A model generated the notes under the pieces. The model was not told the DNA's origin and made no database searches. It saw nothing but the letters and a program-made list of their open reading frames with translations. DNA of 54,161 nucleotides from Deltaproteobacteria bacterium (GTDB taxonomy: Bacteria > Desulfobacterota > Dissulfuribacteria > Dissulfuribacterales > QOAL01), in contig JALVJO010000171.1 of the NCBI GenBank assembly GCA_027028245.1, forward strand, positions 1-54,161, in the 5' to 3' direction. Both the position numbers and the translations under genes were made by a program. Shown here piece after piece: positions 15,648 to 24,354 of this stretch (position 1 is its first letter; every line of letters begins with the position of its first letter).

Positions 15648-16994
15648 ATGAAACGGACTTTAGGAACCATATTCCTGGTATTGATAATCTGCCTGCTTGG
15701 CGTAAGCGCCTTCCTCGGCTTCAGGCTCTTTGAAGGTACGCCCCCGGTCATAAAACCGCTGGAGGTGCCAGGCATTATAGGTAAAAAGGCGGTGGTGAGC
15801 GCCAAAATTTCCGATGAAGGCTCGGGCATAAGAGAGGTGTCGGCTGAAATAATACAGGCCGGGAAACACTTTGCCCTGGGGACAAAAGAATTCCCCGTTG
15901 TTCCCAGATGGAAGGGTTCGGATGTAAAAGGCATTCAGCTCAAATGGGAAATAGTGCCTGCCAGGCTGGGGCTTTCTTCTGCCGACCTTGAAATCAGGAT
16001 AGCGGCTCATGATGCCTCCTTCAGAAACAGCGCCAGGGGAAACGAGGCAGTTCTTTCCATTCCGCTGAAGGTGGATTTCACCCCGCCTGTAGTAACTGTC
16101 CTGAGCACGGTTCACAATATCAAGGTGGGAGGAACGGGTGCCTGTTCCTTTACTGTTAGCGAAGAAGCTGAAAAAGCAGGGGTGGCAGTCGGGGATATAT
16201 TTTTCAACGCCGTCAAGGGCAGCGACAACATATACAGGGTCCTTTTTGCCGTGCCATACAACATGGATAATCCCAAAAGCATTGTGGTCAAGGCTTGGGA
16301 CAAGGCCGGCAACGAGGGAATAGGAGGCATGGCCTTCAGGGTTTTTCCAAGAAAAAAGGTGAGGGATAAAATCAATATCACCGATGGATTTCTACAGAGA
16401 AAGATACCGGGTTTTGCTTCCAGCAACCCGGATATCGCCGCACCTTCCCTGGTGGAAACATTTCTTAACGTCAACAGACGCCTCAGGGAGAAAAACAACA
16501 AGTTCCTGCTTTCCCTCTGCGGTCTTTCCTCTCCTGAAATCCTCTGGAAGGGTGCATTCAAGCGTTTCCCCGGGGCGAAAAAGGCAGGCTTTGCAGACGA
16601 AAGGCATTACTTTTACAAGGGCAGGGAAATAGATCAGGCATTTCACATGGGTGTGGACATCGCCTCTACCATGCACGCACCAGTTCCTGCTGCAAATGAC
16701 GGCAAGGTGGTCTTCTGTTCGGATAACGGGATCTATGGAAATACCATTGTCATCGATCACGGCATGGGTCTTATGAGCCTTTACGCCCATTTGAACCAGA
16801 TGAATGTAACCAGGGGTGAAAGGGTCAGTAAGGGTCAAATCATAGGACGTACCGATTCCACCGGGCTGGCAGGCGGAGATCATCTCCATTTCGGCATGAT
16901 GCTTGCGGGAGTTTTCATAAACCCGGTTGAATGGTGGGATGCAAGATGGATCCGCGATCATATCACGTATAACCTTGATATGGGCAGTAAATGA
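15648..16994 (+). CDS. M23 family metallopeptidase with Ig-like N-terminal region, membrane-anchored
   Basis: A 448-residue envelope protein. An N-terminal transmembrane or signal segment (FLVLIICLLGVSAFLGF, about 8-26) is followed by two beta-rich regions that look Ig-like or bacterial-Ig-like (for example KAWDKAGNEGIGG at about 220). The C-terminal LytM domain (about 315-440) has the zinc ligands FHMGVDI, the YAHLNQ histidine and GDHLHFG, so it looks catalytically competent. It would cleave peptidoglycan or activate amidases. It is the second M23 protein in the window, and the two are not close paralogues outside the catalytic domain. ATG 15648 has GGGGAG upstream, 18 bases after pth. Confidence 0.9.
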   Translation: MKRTLGTIFLVLIICLLGVSAFLGFRLFEGTPPVIKPLEVPGIIGKKAVVSAKISDEGSGIREVSAEIIQAGKHFALGTKEFPVVPRWKGSDVKGIQLKWEIVPARLGLSSADLEIRIAAHDASFRNSARGNEAVLSIPLKVDFTPPVVTVLSTVHNIKVGGTGACSFTVSEEAEKAGVAVGDIFFNAVKGSDNIYRVLFAVPYNMDNPKSIVVKAWDKAGNEGIGGMAFRVFPRKKVRDKINITDGFLQRKIPGFASSNPDIAAPSLVETFLNVNRRLREKNNKFLLSLCGLSSPEILWKGAFKRFPGAKKAGFADERHYFYKGREIDQAFHMGVDIASTMHAPVPAANDGKVVFCSDNGIYGNTIVIDHGMGLMSLYAHLNQMNVTRGERVSKGQIIGRTDSTGLAGGDHLHFGMMLAGVFINPVEWWDARWIRDHITYNLDMGSK

Positions 16995-17043
16995 CCAGGA
17001 ACTGAAATCCAGTGCATGCCCTGCCTTGGAAAAAGAAACGCAT

Positions 17044-17730
17044 ATGAAAACTTTGAGTGCCCCGACGAGAGATTTTCCTGTCCTGAAACTGGCAGCCCTA
17101 CTGACATGCGCCCTGATACTTTGCGGATTTTCCTTTTCAGATCCTAAAAAACTGACGCAGGAAATAAAAGAAGAAATAAAGGTCGAATTGCAGAAGATTG
17201 CTGAAAAGACACCAAGTGCAAAACTCCGGGCAGATTGGAGAACTAAAAGAGACAGTGCAGAAGCAGCCCTGAAAAAGGCCGAAACGGCTGATGCGTCAAA
17301 ATACTGTCCTGAAAAATGGGATGAAGCCGTGGCCCTGTTCAAAAAGGCCAAGTATTATGCTTCCCTGCGTTCCTATAGAAAGGCGATATTTCTTGCCAAA
17401 AAGGCGGAAAAAACCGCAGGAAAGGCTGCAACAGCCGCTGCAGAAATCATTTCCAAGAAAACTGCCGAACTAAAGGGCACCTACAAAAGGCTTCGGCTCC
17501 AGGCCGACGATATCAGTGCATCCATCCCTCCAGATGCAGAAAAACTCTCAGCCAAGGCGGCAGAGCTCTCACTTGCCCTTGAAGATGCACGTCTTGCCAT
17601 TGAGCTTAGACAGTTCGAAGACGCCCAAAAAAGTCTGCCTGTAATCAAGGCTGATCTGGTCAAGCTGGAAAAACTCGTCCGGGCTTACAAGAAAGCACAT
17701 CCTCCACCTGATGAAGAAGAAGAAAACTAA
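17044..17730 (+). CDS. Exported helical protein of unknown function
   Basis: A 228-residue protein. A hydrophobic N-terminal export signal (LAALLTCALILCGFSFS) has a cysteine at a possible lipidation point, but the preceding residue is Leu rather than Gly or Ala, so the lipobox is poor. The rest is almost entirely amphipathic helix rich in Ala, Lys and Glu, including KAETADASKYCPEKWDEA, split as KAETADASKY and CPEKWDEAVALF. This resembles DUF4398/TPR-like periplasmic repeat helices, ending in an acidic tail. The start ATG 17044 is chosen because it begins the signal; the frame opens earlier. Its end overlaps prmA by 20 bases. No function can be named. Confidence 0.72.
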   Translation: MKTLSAPTRDFPVLKLAALLTCALILCGFSFSDPKKLTQEIKEEIKVELQKIAEKTPSAKLRADWRTKRDSAEAALKKAETADASKYCPEKWDEAVALFKKAKYYASLRSYRKAIFLAKKAEKTAGKAATAAAEIISKKTAELKGTYKRLRLQADDISASIPPDAEKLSAKAAELSLALEDARLAIELRQFEDAQKSLPVIKADLVKLEKLVRAYKKAHPPPDEEEEN

Positions 17731-18634
17731 ACGCGGACTTGTAATAAAGATAAGGGCAGACAGCAATCATCTCAAAGACATGAAACAGGGGCTTGAAGAC
17801 CTCCTTGAACAAACAGGCTTGATATTGCACAAAAATTCTTTCAAGTTGATTGGAAACAGCTTGATACTCTCGTTGAATCTTTACACAAAACAGATCGACC
17901 CTTTTCTTTCCGCCTTTTCAGAAATGCTGGATGGTATTTCCAGACAAAGGAGCGCCCCTGATGAAGAGGCAGAAATAGAGATTTCAGATGCCGGGGCATT
18001 GGAATGCCAGGGCCAGACTATAATTCATCTGGAAAACGGCTGGAAGATACGGGTCGTTCCGGACCATTTTGATCCGGCTGATCATTTAGAGCCTCCGGCA
18101 CCGGACACCGTTCTTATTAAAACAGGATGGGCCTTTGGATCAGGCAGGCATCCATCCACCCAGGGTGCTGTTTCAGCACTTGACCACCTATACCGTCTAG
18201 GAGTGATGCATAACGCCCGTGTACTCGATGTGGGCACCGGAACAGGGCTTCTGGCCCTTCTGGCTGGTAAAATGGGTGCGGCCCGGGTAGTTGGCGTGGA
18301 CATAGACCAGCAGGTACGGGAAACTGCCATGGAAAATATAAGGCTCAACAGGCTTTCTGACAGGTTGAAAATCCTTCCCTGTATTGATGCATTGAATTTG
18401 AAAAAACAGGATGTTATTGTAGCAAATCTTACCCCGTCTGTACTTTCCGGGCTCATTGACACTTTGGTTGATATCTTGGCTGCAAACGGCTTTCTCCTCC
18501 TTTCGGGTTACCCCTCAGGTGCCCGGGACAGGGTGGAAAATATGCTCAAAAGCCGTGGCATGGAGGTATTTTACAGCCTGGAGAAACAAGGCTGGGCTAC
18601 AGAAATCTTTCGTTTTATCCGGAGCAAGATATGA
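17711..18634 (+). CDS. prmA: Ribosomal protein L11 methyltransferase (PrmA-like)
   Basis: A class I SAM methyltransferase that trimethylates L11 in typical bacteria. It has 307 residues: an N-terminal ferredoxin-like recognition region of low similarity, then AFGSGRHPST (141-150), the PrmA signature, normally AFGTGTHPTT. The SAM loop VLDVGTGTGLLAL (about 171-183) and GVDIDQ follow. The catalytic-side motif reads NLTPSVL where PrmA usually has NILA. The variant motifs mean another protein substrate is possible, though PrmA remains the best call. It overlaps the upstream gene by 20 bases and the downstream usp gene by four. Confidence 0.85.
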   Translation: MKKKKTKRGLVIKIRADSNHLKDMKQGLEDLLEQTGLILHKNSFKLIGNSLILSLNLYTKQIDPFLSAFSEMLDGISRQRSAPDEEAEIEISDAGALECQGQTIIHLENGWKIRVVPDHFDPADHLEPPAPDTVLIKTGWAFGSGRHPSTQGAVSALDHLYRLGVMHNARVLDVGTGTGLLALLAGKMGAARVVGVDIDQQVRETAMENIRLNRLSDRLKILPCIDALNLKKQDVIVANLTPSVLSGLIDTLVDILAANGFLLLSGYPSGARDRVENMLKSRGMEVFYSLEKQGWATEIFRFIRSKI

Positions 18635-19104
18635 ATATTTCCCTGATATTAGTGCCAACTGATTTTTCAGATTGTGCCCTAAATTCCTTGAACTATGCTG
18701 CCAAACTTGCCCAGACATACAATGCAGAAATTATTCTCATGCACGTGGTGGATACCAGAGAGGCCGAACACTTTTCAAAGTTTGCCAAGGAACCTCTGGA
18801 CAAGGTCCTTGAGCGCCTTAATAACCAGGCTACCCAGGCCTTCAGAAGGTTTCTCAAGGAGTGGCCTGAAAGCAGTCTGGTAAAAGACACCATTGTTTCG
18901 GCAGGAACACCTTTCCAGGAGATAGCCCTTAAAGCCAGGGACTTCCAGGTGGATCTTATCCTGATGGGAGGATATGGCAGCAGGGGAAAAGGCGGCCAGA
19001 TCGAGGAAATCTTTTTTGGAAGCACTGTGGAAAAGGTTGTTCGTCTCCTGCCATGTCCTGTTCTCTGCGTACCCATAGGCTGGCCTGAAGAACAAGCCGG
19101 CTGA
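18631..19104 (+). CDS. Universal stress protein (UspA family)
   Basis: A single-domain, 157-residue cytoplasmic USP. The N-terminal ILVPTDFSDCALNSLNYAA supplies the adenine-side aspartate. The ATP-binding loop near the C-terminus reads GGYGSRGKGG then FFGSTVEKVVR, fitting the G-2X-G-9X-G(S/T) rule apart from an insertion of a few residues between the two halves. It ends in the usual CPVLCVP strand. ATP binding is therefore likely but the loop is longer than in the model proteins. ATG overlaps the prmA stop. Confidence 0.9.
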   Translation: MNISLILVPTDFSDCALNSLNYAAKLAQTYNAEIILMHVVDTREAEHFSKFAKEPLDKVLERLNNQATQAFRRFLKEWPESSLVKDTIVSAGTPFQEIALKARDFQVDLILMGGYGSRGKGGQIEEIFFGSTVEKVVRLLPCPVLCVPIGWPEEQAG

Positions 19105-19109
19105 AAAAC

Positions 19110-20075
19110 TTGGAATATCTCTGTGCTGACATAGGCGGGACAAATGCCCGCCTGGCCCTTGTAGAAGACCTGCAGATCAGGCAGATCAAGATATTCCAAA
19201 GCCACCGGGCACAGGGAATTGTCCCACTGCTGAAAAGATTTTCTGCGGAAACCGGCAGAAGGCTTCCCCCAAGGGCATGTATTGCTGCAGCTGGAATAGT
19301 AGAAGGAAAACAGGTAAAGGGGACAAATATTCCCTGGAATATCGACTGTGAAGAGATCTTGCGGGAACTGGAAATTGAACAGTGCCTGATACTGAACGAT
19401 TTTGAAGCAGCTGCCTGGGGTCTTCTTGCCGTGGACAAAAATCAGCTTGTTCAGTACGGCGGAAAAGACCCGGATCCCAAGGGTACCATGGCCGTCCTGG
19501 GAGCAGGTACGGGCCTTGGCCAGGCAATACTGGTACACTGCCCCACTGGATGGAAGGTCCTCAGAACCGAGGGCGGCCATGCCAGTTTCTCTCCAAGGGA
19601 CCATGTGGGTATTTCCATATTGTCCCACCTCATGGAAAAATACGGCCATGTAAGCTTTGAAAGGTTACTTTCCGGGTCTGGCCTTTGGGAGATATACAGC
19701 TTTTTTATCAAAAACAGCGGTGAAAAGCTGAAAGACCTGTCTTCTGTAAGTCCCAGGGAAAGGCCCTCCCATGTAACCCGACTTGCCAGGGCCGGAGATG
19801 AATATGCCCTTAGGGCCGTTGACTTTTTCTTTGAGACCTATGGCGAGGAGGCATCGAATCTTGCCCTCAAATGCCTCCCGTCAGGAGGGGTTTACCTTAC
19901 AGGAGGTGTCACGCTTCACCTTTCTGATCTTTTTTCCCAGAAAATCTTCAGGTCCCGATTTGAGAACAAGGGCAGGATGAGCAGTCTACTCAGCAAAATT
20001 CCCGTCTTTTTGGTCAAGGAACCGCTTCTTGGCATCCTGGGCAGCGCGTACAGGCTGATACAGGAACAAGGCTGA
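19110..20075 (+). CDS. glk: Glucokinase
   Basis: A 321-residue bacterial-type (Glk/PF02685) glucokinase that phosphorylates glucose with ATP. CADIGGTNARLALV at the start is the phosphate-1 motif; LNDFEAAAWG, MAVLGAGTGLGQA and the glucose-side EGGHASFSPR follow; TGGV lies near the C-terminus. The start is TTG 19110, five bases after the usp stop; no ATG is available upstream. It is the last gene of a run that begins near pth. A promoter for the next operon lies downstream. Confidence 0.93.
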   Translation: MEYLCADIGGTNARLALVEDLQIRQIKIFQSHRAQGIVPLLKRFSAETGRRLPPRACIAAAGIVEGKQVKGTNIPWNIDCEEILRELEIEQCLILNDFEAAAWGLLAVDKNQLVQYGGKDPDPKGTMAVLGAGTGLGQAILVHCPTGWKVLRTEGGHASFSPRDHVGISILSHLMEKYGHVSFERLLSGSGLWEIYSFFIKNSGEKLKDLSSVSPRERPSHVTRLARAGDEYALRAVDFFFETYGEEASNLALKCLPSGGVYLTGGVTLHLSDLFSQKIFRSRFENKGRMSSLLSKIPVFLVKEPLLGILGSAYRLIQEQG

Positions 20076-20163
20076 GAAGCTACGAGCCCCGGGTCGTGCC
20101 AACCATGTTTCCCGCCTTTAAAACGTGCTGGATAATTTCCTTCATGTCAGGGAATTCTTAGTC

Positions 20164-20193
20164 TTGACACACACTTGGTATACAGTGGATAAT
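20164..20193 (+). promoter_or_regulatory. Sigma-70-like promoter of the sensor operon
   Basis: A perfect -35 TTGACA (20164-20169) and GATAAT (20188-20193, five of six) are separated by 18 bases, about 100 bases upstream of the TTG start at 20291. It lies in the gap after glk and should drive the membrane protein, histidine kinase and perhaps cobU. Confidence 0.6.
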
Positions 20194-20290
20194 TTGGCAG
20201 GTGAGATCTTTTCGGAGGGCGCCTTTGCCCTCCTGGTTGTTCCGGAAATGATGCAGAAGTTACAAACAGCAAAAACCAAGGAAATCGGCC

Positions 20291-20806
20291 TTGCACATTA
20301 TTCACGACATTAAAAAACACCTGAAAAAAGCCTCTCTCCTGGCATGTTCAGTTCTCTGGCTTATCCTGATGCCTGGTACCGCGCAGGCTGTCCAGGTGCA
20401 CGGCCCGCCCGAAGGGGTCATCGTGCACCTCATGGGCCACATCTTCTTTTTCGCTGCTCTCCTCTTCCTGATCTATATCCTGAACAAATACCCGGTGGAC
20501 AGCAGCAAGGCATGGAGATATTTCAAGATCTCGATCTTCTTCTGGCTTGTCTGGAATATTGACACTTTTGTCAATCACATTCTCGCACTGAGGCTTGACA
20601 AATCCGCAATCATCATAGGCAGGCACCATATCTTCAGCTATCTTGCAGGTCCCCTGACCTTGGAAAAATGGGTTTACTATTTAGGACAGTTTGACCATTT
20701 TCTCTGCATCCCGGCCATGTGGAGCCTTTCCATGAGCCTTCGTTACTTCTGTAAGAGAGTGGAAAAACAGACCGCTGAAGAAACTCCGGGGGCTCAGGTC
20801 ACATGA
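20291..20806 (+). CDS. Histidine-rich integral membrane protein paired with a sensor kinase
   Basis: A 171-residue protein: a signal-like segment (SLLACSVLWLILMPGTAQA), then three membrane helices (about 45-65, 78-98, 122-152). Histidines sit at the membrane edges: VHGPPEG, VHLMGH, VNHIL, IGRHHIFSY and QFDHF. Such a pattern would suit heme or metal coordination, but this is inference. No ATG is available, so the start is TTG 20291 after AAGGAAAT. Its stop overlaps the ATG of the histidine kinase, so the two are made together and probably form one sensor. I recognise no named family. Confidence 0.7.
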   Translation: MHIIHDIKKHLKKASLLACSVLWLILMPGTAQAVQVHGPPEGVIVHLMGHIFFFAALLFLIYILNKYPVDSSKAWRYFKISIFFWLVWNIDTFVNHILALRLDKSAIIIGRHHIFSYLAGPLTLEKWVYYLGQFDHFLCIPAMWSLSMSLRYFCKRVEKQTAEETPGAQVT

Positions 20807-22359
20807 CAAGAACCCTTCCCCTGTTTCCGGTCTATTTTGTAGATTTCGTGGGCGCACTGCTCATGATAGTCTTTTCCCTCATAGCATTTTACTATGCCTG
20901 CAGGCTAACCAGGCTTCAGCCCAAGAGCGTTCTCTGGACCTATATGTTCTGGTTCAGCATGGCACTTGTGGCCCTTGCGGTCTCCAGAGGCTTCGGCCAC
21001 GCGGTGCGCTTTGTATTGCTCTACAACAATCATAACCATCTCTGGAAGCTCCTTGCTCCATATTCTGGCGGGCTCAATACCATCAGTTTCACATCCGTTG
21101 CAGTCCTTACGTTCTATTATTCCAACGTGAGAGACGTTATAGAAAGGGTCAGGGAGGATGCCCAGGCCCTTTACGAAGCCAACCTCCGCCTTCAGAAGGC
21201 CCAGGAAGCGCTTAGGGAGCTCAATCAGAACCTGGAAAGGATAGTGGAAGAAAGGACCCTGGAACTTCAAAGATCGGAGAAAAAATTTCGCGGACTTTTC
21301 GAGGGTTCCAAGGACATGATCTTTTTCTGCAGTGCAGACCAGAAGATCGAAGACATCAATGCCAGCGGTGTAGAAATCCTGGGATTTCAGAAACGCGAAG
21401 ATGTCATAGGAAAAAGCTTCAGGGAATTCTTTGCAGACCCTGACCAGTGGGACATCTTCAAGGACCAGCTGTGCCATGAAGGCCACATTCAGGACTTTGA
21501 GGCAAGGCTCAAGAGGCCGGACGGCTCCATAATTTATGTCATTATCACCATTTCCATATTGAAGGCTGAAGACGGCACTGTAAGGGGATGCGAGGGCATA
21601 GCCAAGGACATAACCAACATGAAACAGGTCATGGAAAGCCTTATTCAGTCTGAAAAAATGGCCTCTGTCGGCCAGCTTGCCGCAGGCGTAGCCCATGAAA
21701 TAAATACCCCCCTGGGAATTATTCTTGGCTACACCCAGCTCCTGGAAGAAGACTGCAAGGAACACAAGGACGCTTACGAATCCTTGAAGATCGTGGAAAA
21801 ACAGACCAAGATCTGCAAACGCATAGTGGCAGACCTGCTGAAATTTTCCCGGCACACCCCGACATCTGATACCGAGGAGGTGGACCTCAACGAGTGCATC
21901 CAGGAAGTACTGGCTGTCATGGAGCACTCCCTGAACATGGATCATGTTTATGTGAACAAGAACCTCGAAGAGAACCTCCCAAGGGTAAGGGGCAACCGGG
22001 AAAAACTGAGACAGGTCATCATGAATCTTATAAACAATGCCCACCACGCCATAGAGAAGGAAGGAATAGTCGGCCTATGGACCGAATACGACAGTGATAA
22101 GAAAGAAGTCAGGATAATAATAGGTGATACCGGAAGCGGAATACCCCAGGAGATTCAGAAGAAGATCTTCGATCCGTTTTTCACCACCAAGGGCGTAGAG
22201 AAGGGTACTGGTCTCGGGCTTTCCGTATCATTCGGGATCATAAAGGATCACGGTGGTTTCATAGAGGCCCAGTCCCCGCCGGTGGAAAAACGCTTTCTCG
22301 AAGCGGGAATGGAAACAGTGATGATTATTCATCTTCCCGCAACAAAGAAAAACAAATGA
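20803..22359 (+). CDS. Membrane-bound PAS sensor histidine kinase
   Basis: A 518-residue two-component kinase. Residues 1-108 hold three membrane helices, including the histidine-containing stretch GHAVRFVLLYNNHNHLW. Residues 110-160 are a coiled coil. A PAS domain covers about 160-275, with KDITNMKQ at its end. The HisKA H-box is GVAHEINTPLGI with His near 298. The HATPase domain shows N-box NLINNAHHAI, G1 GDTGSGIP, F-box DPFFTTK and G2 GTGLGLS, so it should be active. No response regulator lies beside it, so the partner is encoded elsewhere. ATG overlaps the upstream membrane protein, and a small Cys-rich gene overlaps its end. Confidence 0.95.
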   Translation: MTRTLPLFPVYFVDFVGALLMIVFSLIAFYYACRLTRLQPKSVLWTYMFWFSMALVALAVSRGFGHAVRFVLLYNNHNHLWKLLAPYSGGLNTISFTSVAVLTFYYSNVRDVIERVREDAQALYEANLRLQKAQEALRELNQNLERIVEERTLELQRSEKKFRGLFEGSKDMIFFCSADQKIEDINASGVEILGFQKREDVIGKSFREFFADPDQWDIFKDQLCHEGHIQDFEARLKRPDGSIIYVIITISILKAEDGTVRGCEGIAKDITNMKQVMESLIQSEKMASVGQLAAGVAHEINTPLGIILGYTQLLEEDCKEHKDAYESLKIVEKQTKICKRIVADLLKFSRHTPTSDTEEVDLNECIQEVLAVMEHSLNMDHVYVNKNLEENLPRVRGNREKLRQVIMNLINNAHHAIEKEGIVGLWTEYDSDKKEVRIIIGDTGSGIPQEIQKKIFDPFFTTKGVEKGTGLGLSVSFGIIKDHGGFIEAQSPPVEKRFLEAGMETVMIIHLPATKKNK

Positions 22360-22592
22360 AAAACGATTCCCAAGGGCCGCGGAATTTTTCTGCAGCTCAT
22401 CCCAAAAAAAGGGCACGCTGGGGGAAAAAAAGTTCCTATAAGTGTCACTGCTGCGGCAGGGACCTCCCCTTCTGCTGGAACTGTCCGTGCGGCTTCCAAA
22501 TATGCGATGACTGCCTCAAGGAAAACATGTGGGGTATAAGCAACGGGCCTACCTGGGTATGCCCGGATTGCGGCAGGGTCAGGATGTTCTGA
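22356..22592 (+). CDS. Small cysteine-rich zinc-ribbon-like protein
   Basis: A 78-residue basic protein with a lysine-rich first third. Four paired cysteine knuckles follow: CHCC, CWNCPC, CDDC and CPDC. These could hold two zinc ions in a treble-clef or rubredoxin-like arrangement. It overlaps the histidine kinase stop by four bases (ATGA) and precedes cobU by one base, so it is cotranscribed with both. I do not recognise the family; a regulatory or assembly role for the neighbouring kinase would be a guess. Confidence 0.75.
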   Translation: MKNDSQGPRNFSAAHPKKRARWGKKSSYKCHCCGRDLPFCWNCPCGFQICDDCLKENMWGISNGPTWVCPDCGRVRMF

Positions 22593-22593
22593 A

Positions 22594-23163
22594 ATGGCAG
22601 CTGAAAACCCCCATCTCCTGGTCCTGGGAGGTGCAAGAAGCGGGAAAAGCTCTTATGCGCTGGACCTGGCAGAAAAGAACCATCTCAAAGGTTATGCCGG
22701 GAATAACAAAGGCCTCTTCATAGCCACGGCCCAGGCCCTTGACAAGGAGATGGAGCTTCGAATCAGCATACATAAGAAACAGCGGGGGGGAAATTGGCTT
22801 ACCCTGGAAGAACCCTTTCACCTGGCCCATGCCCTTGAAGACGAGGCAAAGGGTTTCCGGGTCATCATGGTGGACTGTCTGACCATGTGGCTTTCAAATG
22901 TGGTCCTTTCAGACAACATGGATGCCGACCGGGAAATAGTCCGGCTTGCAGATGTCTTGAGGAAGATATCTGTACCTGTGGTAATGGTCTCTAACGAGGT
23001 GGGCATGGGGCTTGTACCGGAAAACGCCCTGGGGCGCAGATTCAGGGACCTGCAGGGCTCACTGAACCAGAAAATCGCATCACTTTGCGCCACAGTGATA
23101 TTCATGGCAGCCGGCCTGCCCCTGATACTTAAGGGCAGTCTTTCCCATCCAGATTCTTTTTAA
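22594..23163 (+). CDS. cobU: Adenosylcobinamide kinase/adenosylcobinamide-phosphate guanylyltransferase
   Basis: A bifunctional enzyme of the nucleotide-loop assembly of cobalamin. It phosphorylates adenosylcobinamide and then transfers GMP to it. It has 189 residues with P-loop GGARSGKSSYAL at the N-terminus, the family IATAQALDKEM strand, VDCLTMWLSN, and the hallmark SNEVGMGLVPENALGRRFRD, split as SNEVGMGLVPENA and LGRRFRD. The histidine that forms the GMP-enzyme intermediate lies in RISIHKKQRG. cobT follows after 29 bases, and together they make the alpha-ribazole ligand side of the pathway. Confidence 0.96.
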   Translation: MAAENPHLLVLGGARSGKSSYALDLAEKNHLKGYAGNNKGLFIATAQALDKEMELRISIHKKQRGGNWLTLEEPFHLAHALEDEAKGFRVIMVDCLTMWLSNVVLSDNMDADREIVRLADVLRKISVPVVMVSNEVGMGLVPENALGRRFRDLQGSLNQKIASLCATVIFMAAGLPLILKGSLSHPDSF

Positions 23164-23192
23164 AATCACTCCAACATCAAAGGCGTCAACAC

Positions 23193-24263
23193 ATGAACCC
23201 TGAAATTAAAAGTATAGTTGAATCCATTAAACCTGCAGATACCAGCAAAACAGAACAGATTCAGGCCCATCTGAACAACCTGACCAAACCAAAGGGGAGT
23301 CTTGGCCGTCTGGAGGAATTTGCTGCAAGATATTGCTGTATGACAGGAAAACTCCGCCCTGCTCTCCCTAAAAAGACAGTCCTGGTATTTGCCGGAGACC
23401 ACGGCATAACCGAAGAGGGCATAAGTGCCTTTCCAAGAGACGTAACCTACCAGATGGTTAAGAACTTCCTGGAGGGCGGTGCGGGCATAAATGTTCTTGC
23501 CCGGCATGTGGGTGCCGAAGTCATGGTAATCGATATTGGAGTAGACCATGATTTCCACCAGTTGCCCGGACTCATCCACATGAAGGTGGCCAGGGGCACG
23601 AAAAACATGCTGCATGGGCCGGCCATGACAAAAAGGGAGGCAGAAACTGCAATCCTGAAGGGTGCCCTGGCTGCAGAAAAAGCAATTGATCGGGGTGCAG
23701 GCATCCTTGCAACAGGGGAGATGGGCATAGGAAACACCACGCCTGCCAGTGCCCTGACGGCTGTTATCTGCATGAAGAAGCCCTCTGAGGTTACAGGCAG
23801 GGGTACGGGAATAGACCAGGAGGCCTACAAGAGGAAGATAAATCTCATTGAAAGGGCCCTTGAAAAGAACAGTCCGGGTGTCCGGGACCCGCTTGACAGC
23901 CTGGCCAAGGTGGGAGGTCTGGAAATCGCAGGCATAACAGGCATGATACTTAAGGCCTGCCAAAGAAGGGTGCCCGTAGTGGTTGATGGATTCATTTCAG
24001 GTGCCGGGGCCATGGTAGCTGCAGCAATGTGCCCCAATGTCAGGGATTATCTCTTTGGGGGCCATCAATCCGTGGAGCAGGGCCACAAAATCCAGATGGA
24101 ATACCTGGGCCTGAAACCCATACTGAACCTGGATATGCGGCTTGGAGAAGGTACTGGAGCGGTTCTTGCCATGGGCCTCATCGAGGCAGGGCTGAAGATC
24201 TACCTGGAAATGGCAACCTTTGACGGCGCACAGGTGAGTCCGGGCAGCGAGGCTGAAATTTGA
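23193..24263 (+). CDS. cobT: Nicotinate-nucleotide-dimethylbenzimidazole phosphoribosyltransferase
   Basis: Transfers phosphoribose from NaMN to the lower-ligand base to make alpha-ribazole phosphate in cobalamin synthesis. At 356 residues it is the normal length. Motifs: LTKPKGSLGRLEE, VFAGDHGITEEGISAFP, GGAGINVLAR, GEMGIGNTTPASA, GTGIDQEAYKRK, VVDGFISGAGAM, LGEGTGAVLAM. The catalytic glutamate is in the last-third LRLGEGTGA-type segment. A partial cobD lies at the left edge of the window, so cobalamin genes are split between two loci. Confidence 0.97.
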   Translation: MNPEIKSIVESIKPADTSKTEQIQAHLNNLTKPKGSLGRLEEFAARYCCMTGKLRPALPKKTVLVFAGDHGITEEGISAFPRDVTYQMVKNFLEGGAGINVLARHVGAEVMVIDIGVDHDFHQLPGLIHMKVARGTKNMLHGPAMTKREAETAILKGALAAEKAIDRGAGILATGEMGIGNTTPASALTAVICMKKPSEVTGRGTGIDQEAYKRKINLIERALEKNSPGVRDPLDSLAKVGGLEIAGITGMILKACQRRVPVVVDGFISGAGAMVAAAMCPNVRDYLFGGHQSVEQGHKIQMEYLGLKPILNLDMRLGEGTGAVLAMGLIEAGLKIYLEMATFDGAQVSPGSEAEI

Positions 24264-24354
24264 CCTATATCCTGCAATTGTCATGGCAAGGGACCTGGGG
24301 TTTAATAACAGCAGCCTGATAACAGTTTGACAGGATAAAACAAGGGGGACGACC

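Noticed and set aside
17080-17130. Firm lipoprotein call for the protein at 17044
   Set aside because: The residue before the cysteine is Leu, which does not fit a standard lipobox.
18693-19649. Roughly 318-codon minus-strand open frame over usp and glk
   Set aside because: Both plus-strand genes have strong motifs; the antisense frame resembles nothing.
20905-22047. 380-codon minus-strand open frame over the histidine kinase
   Set aside because: The kinase domains on the plus strand are certain; the antisense frame is a coding shadow.
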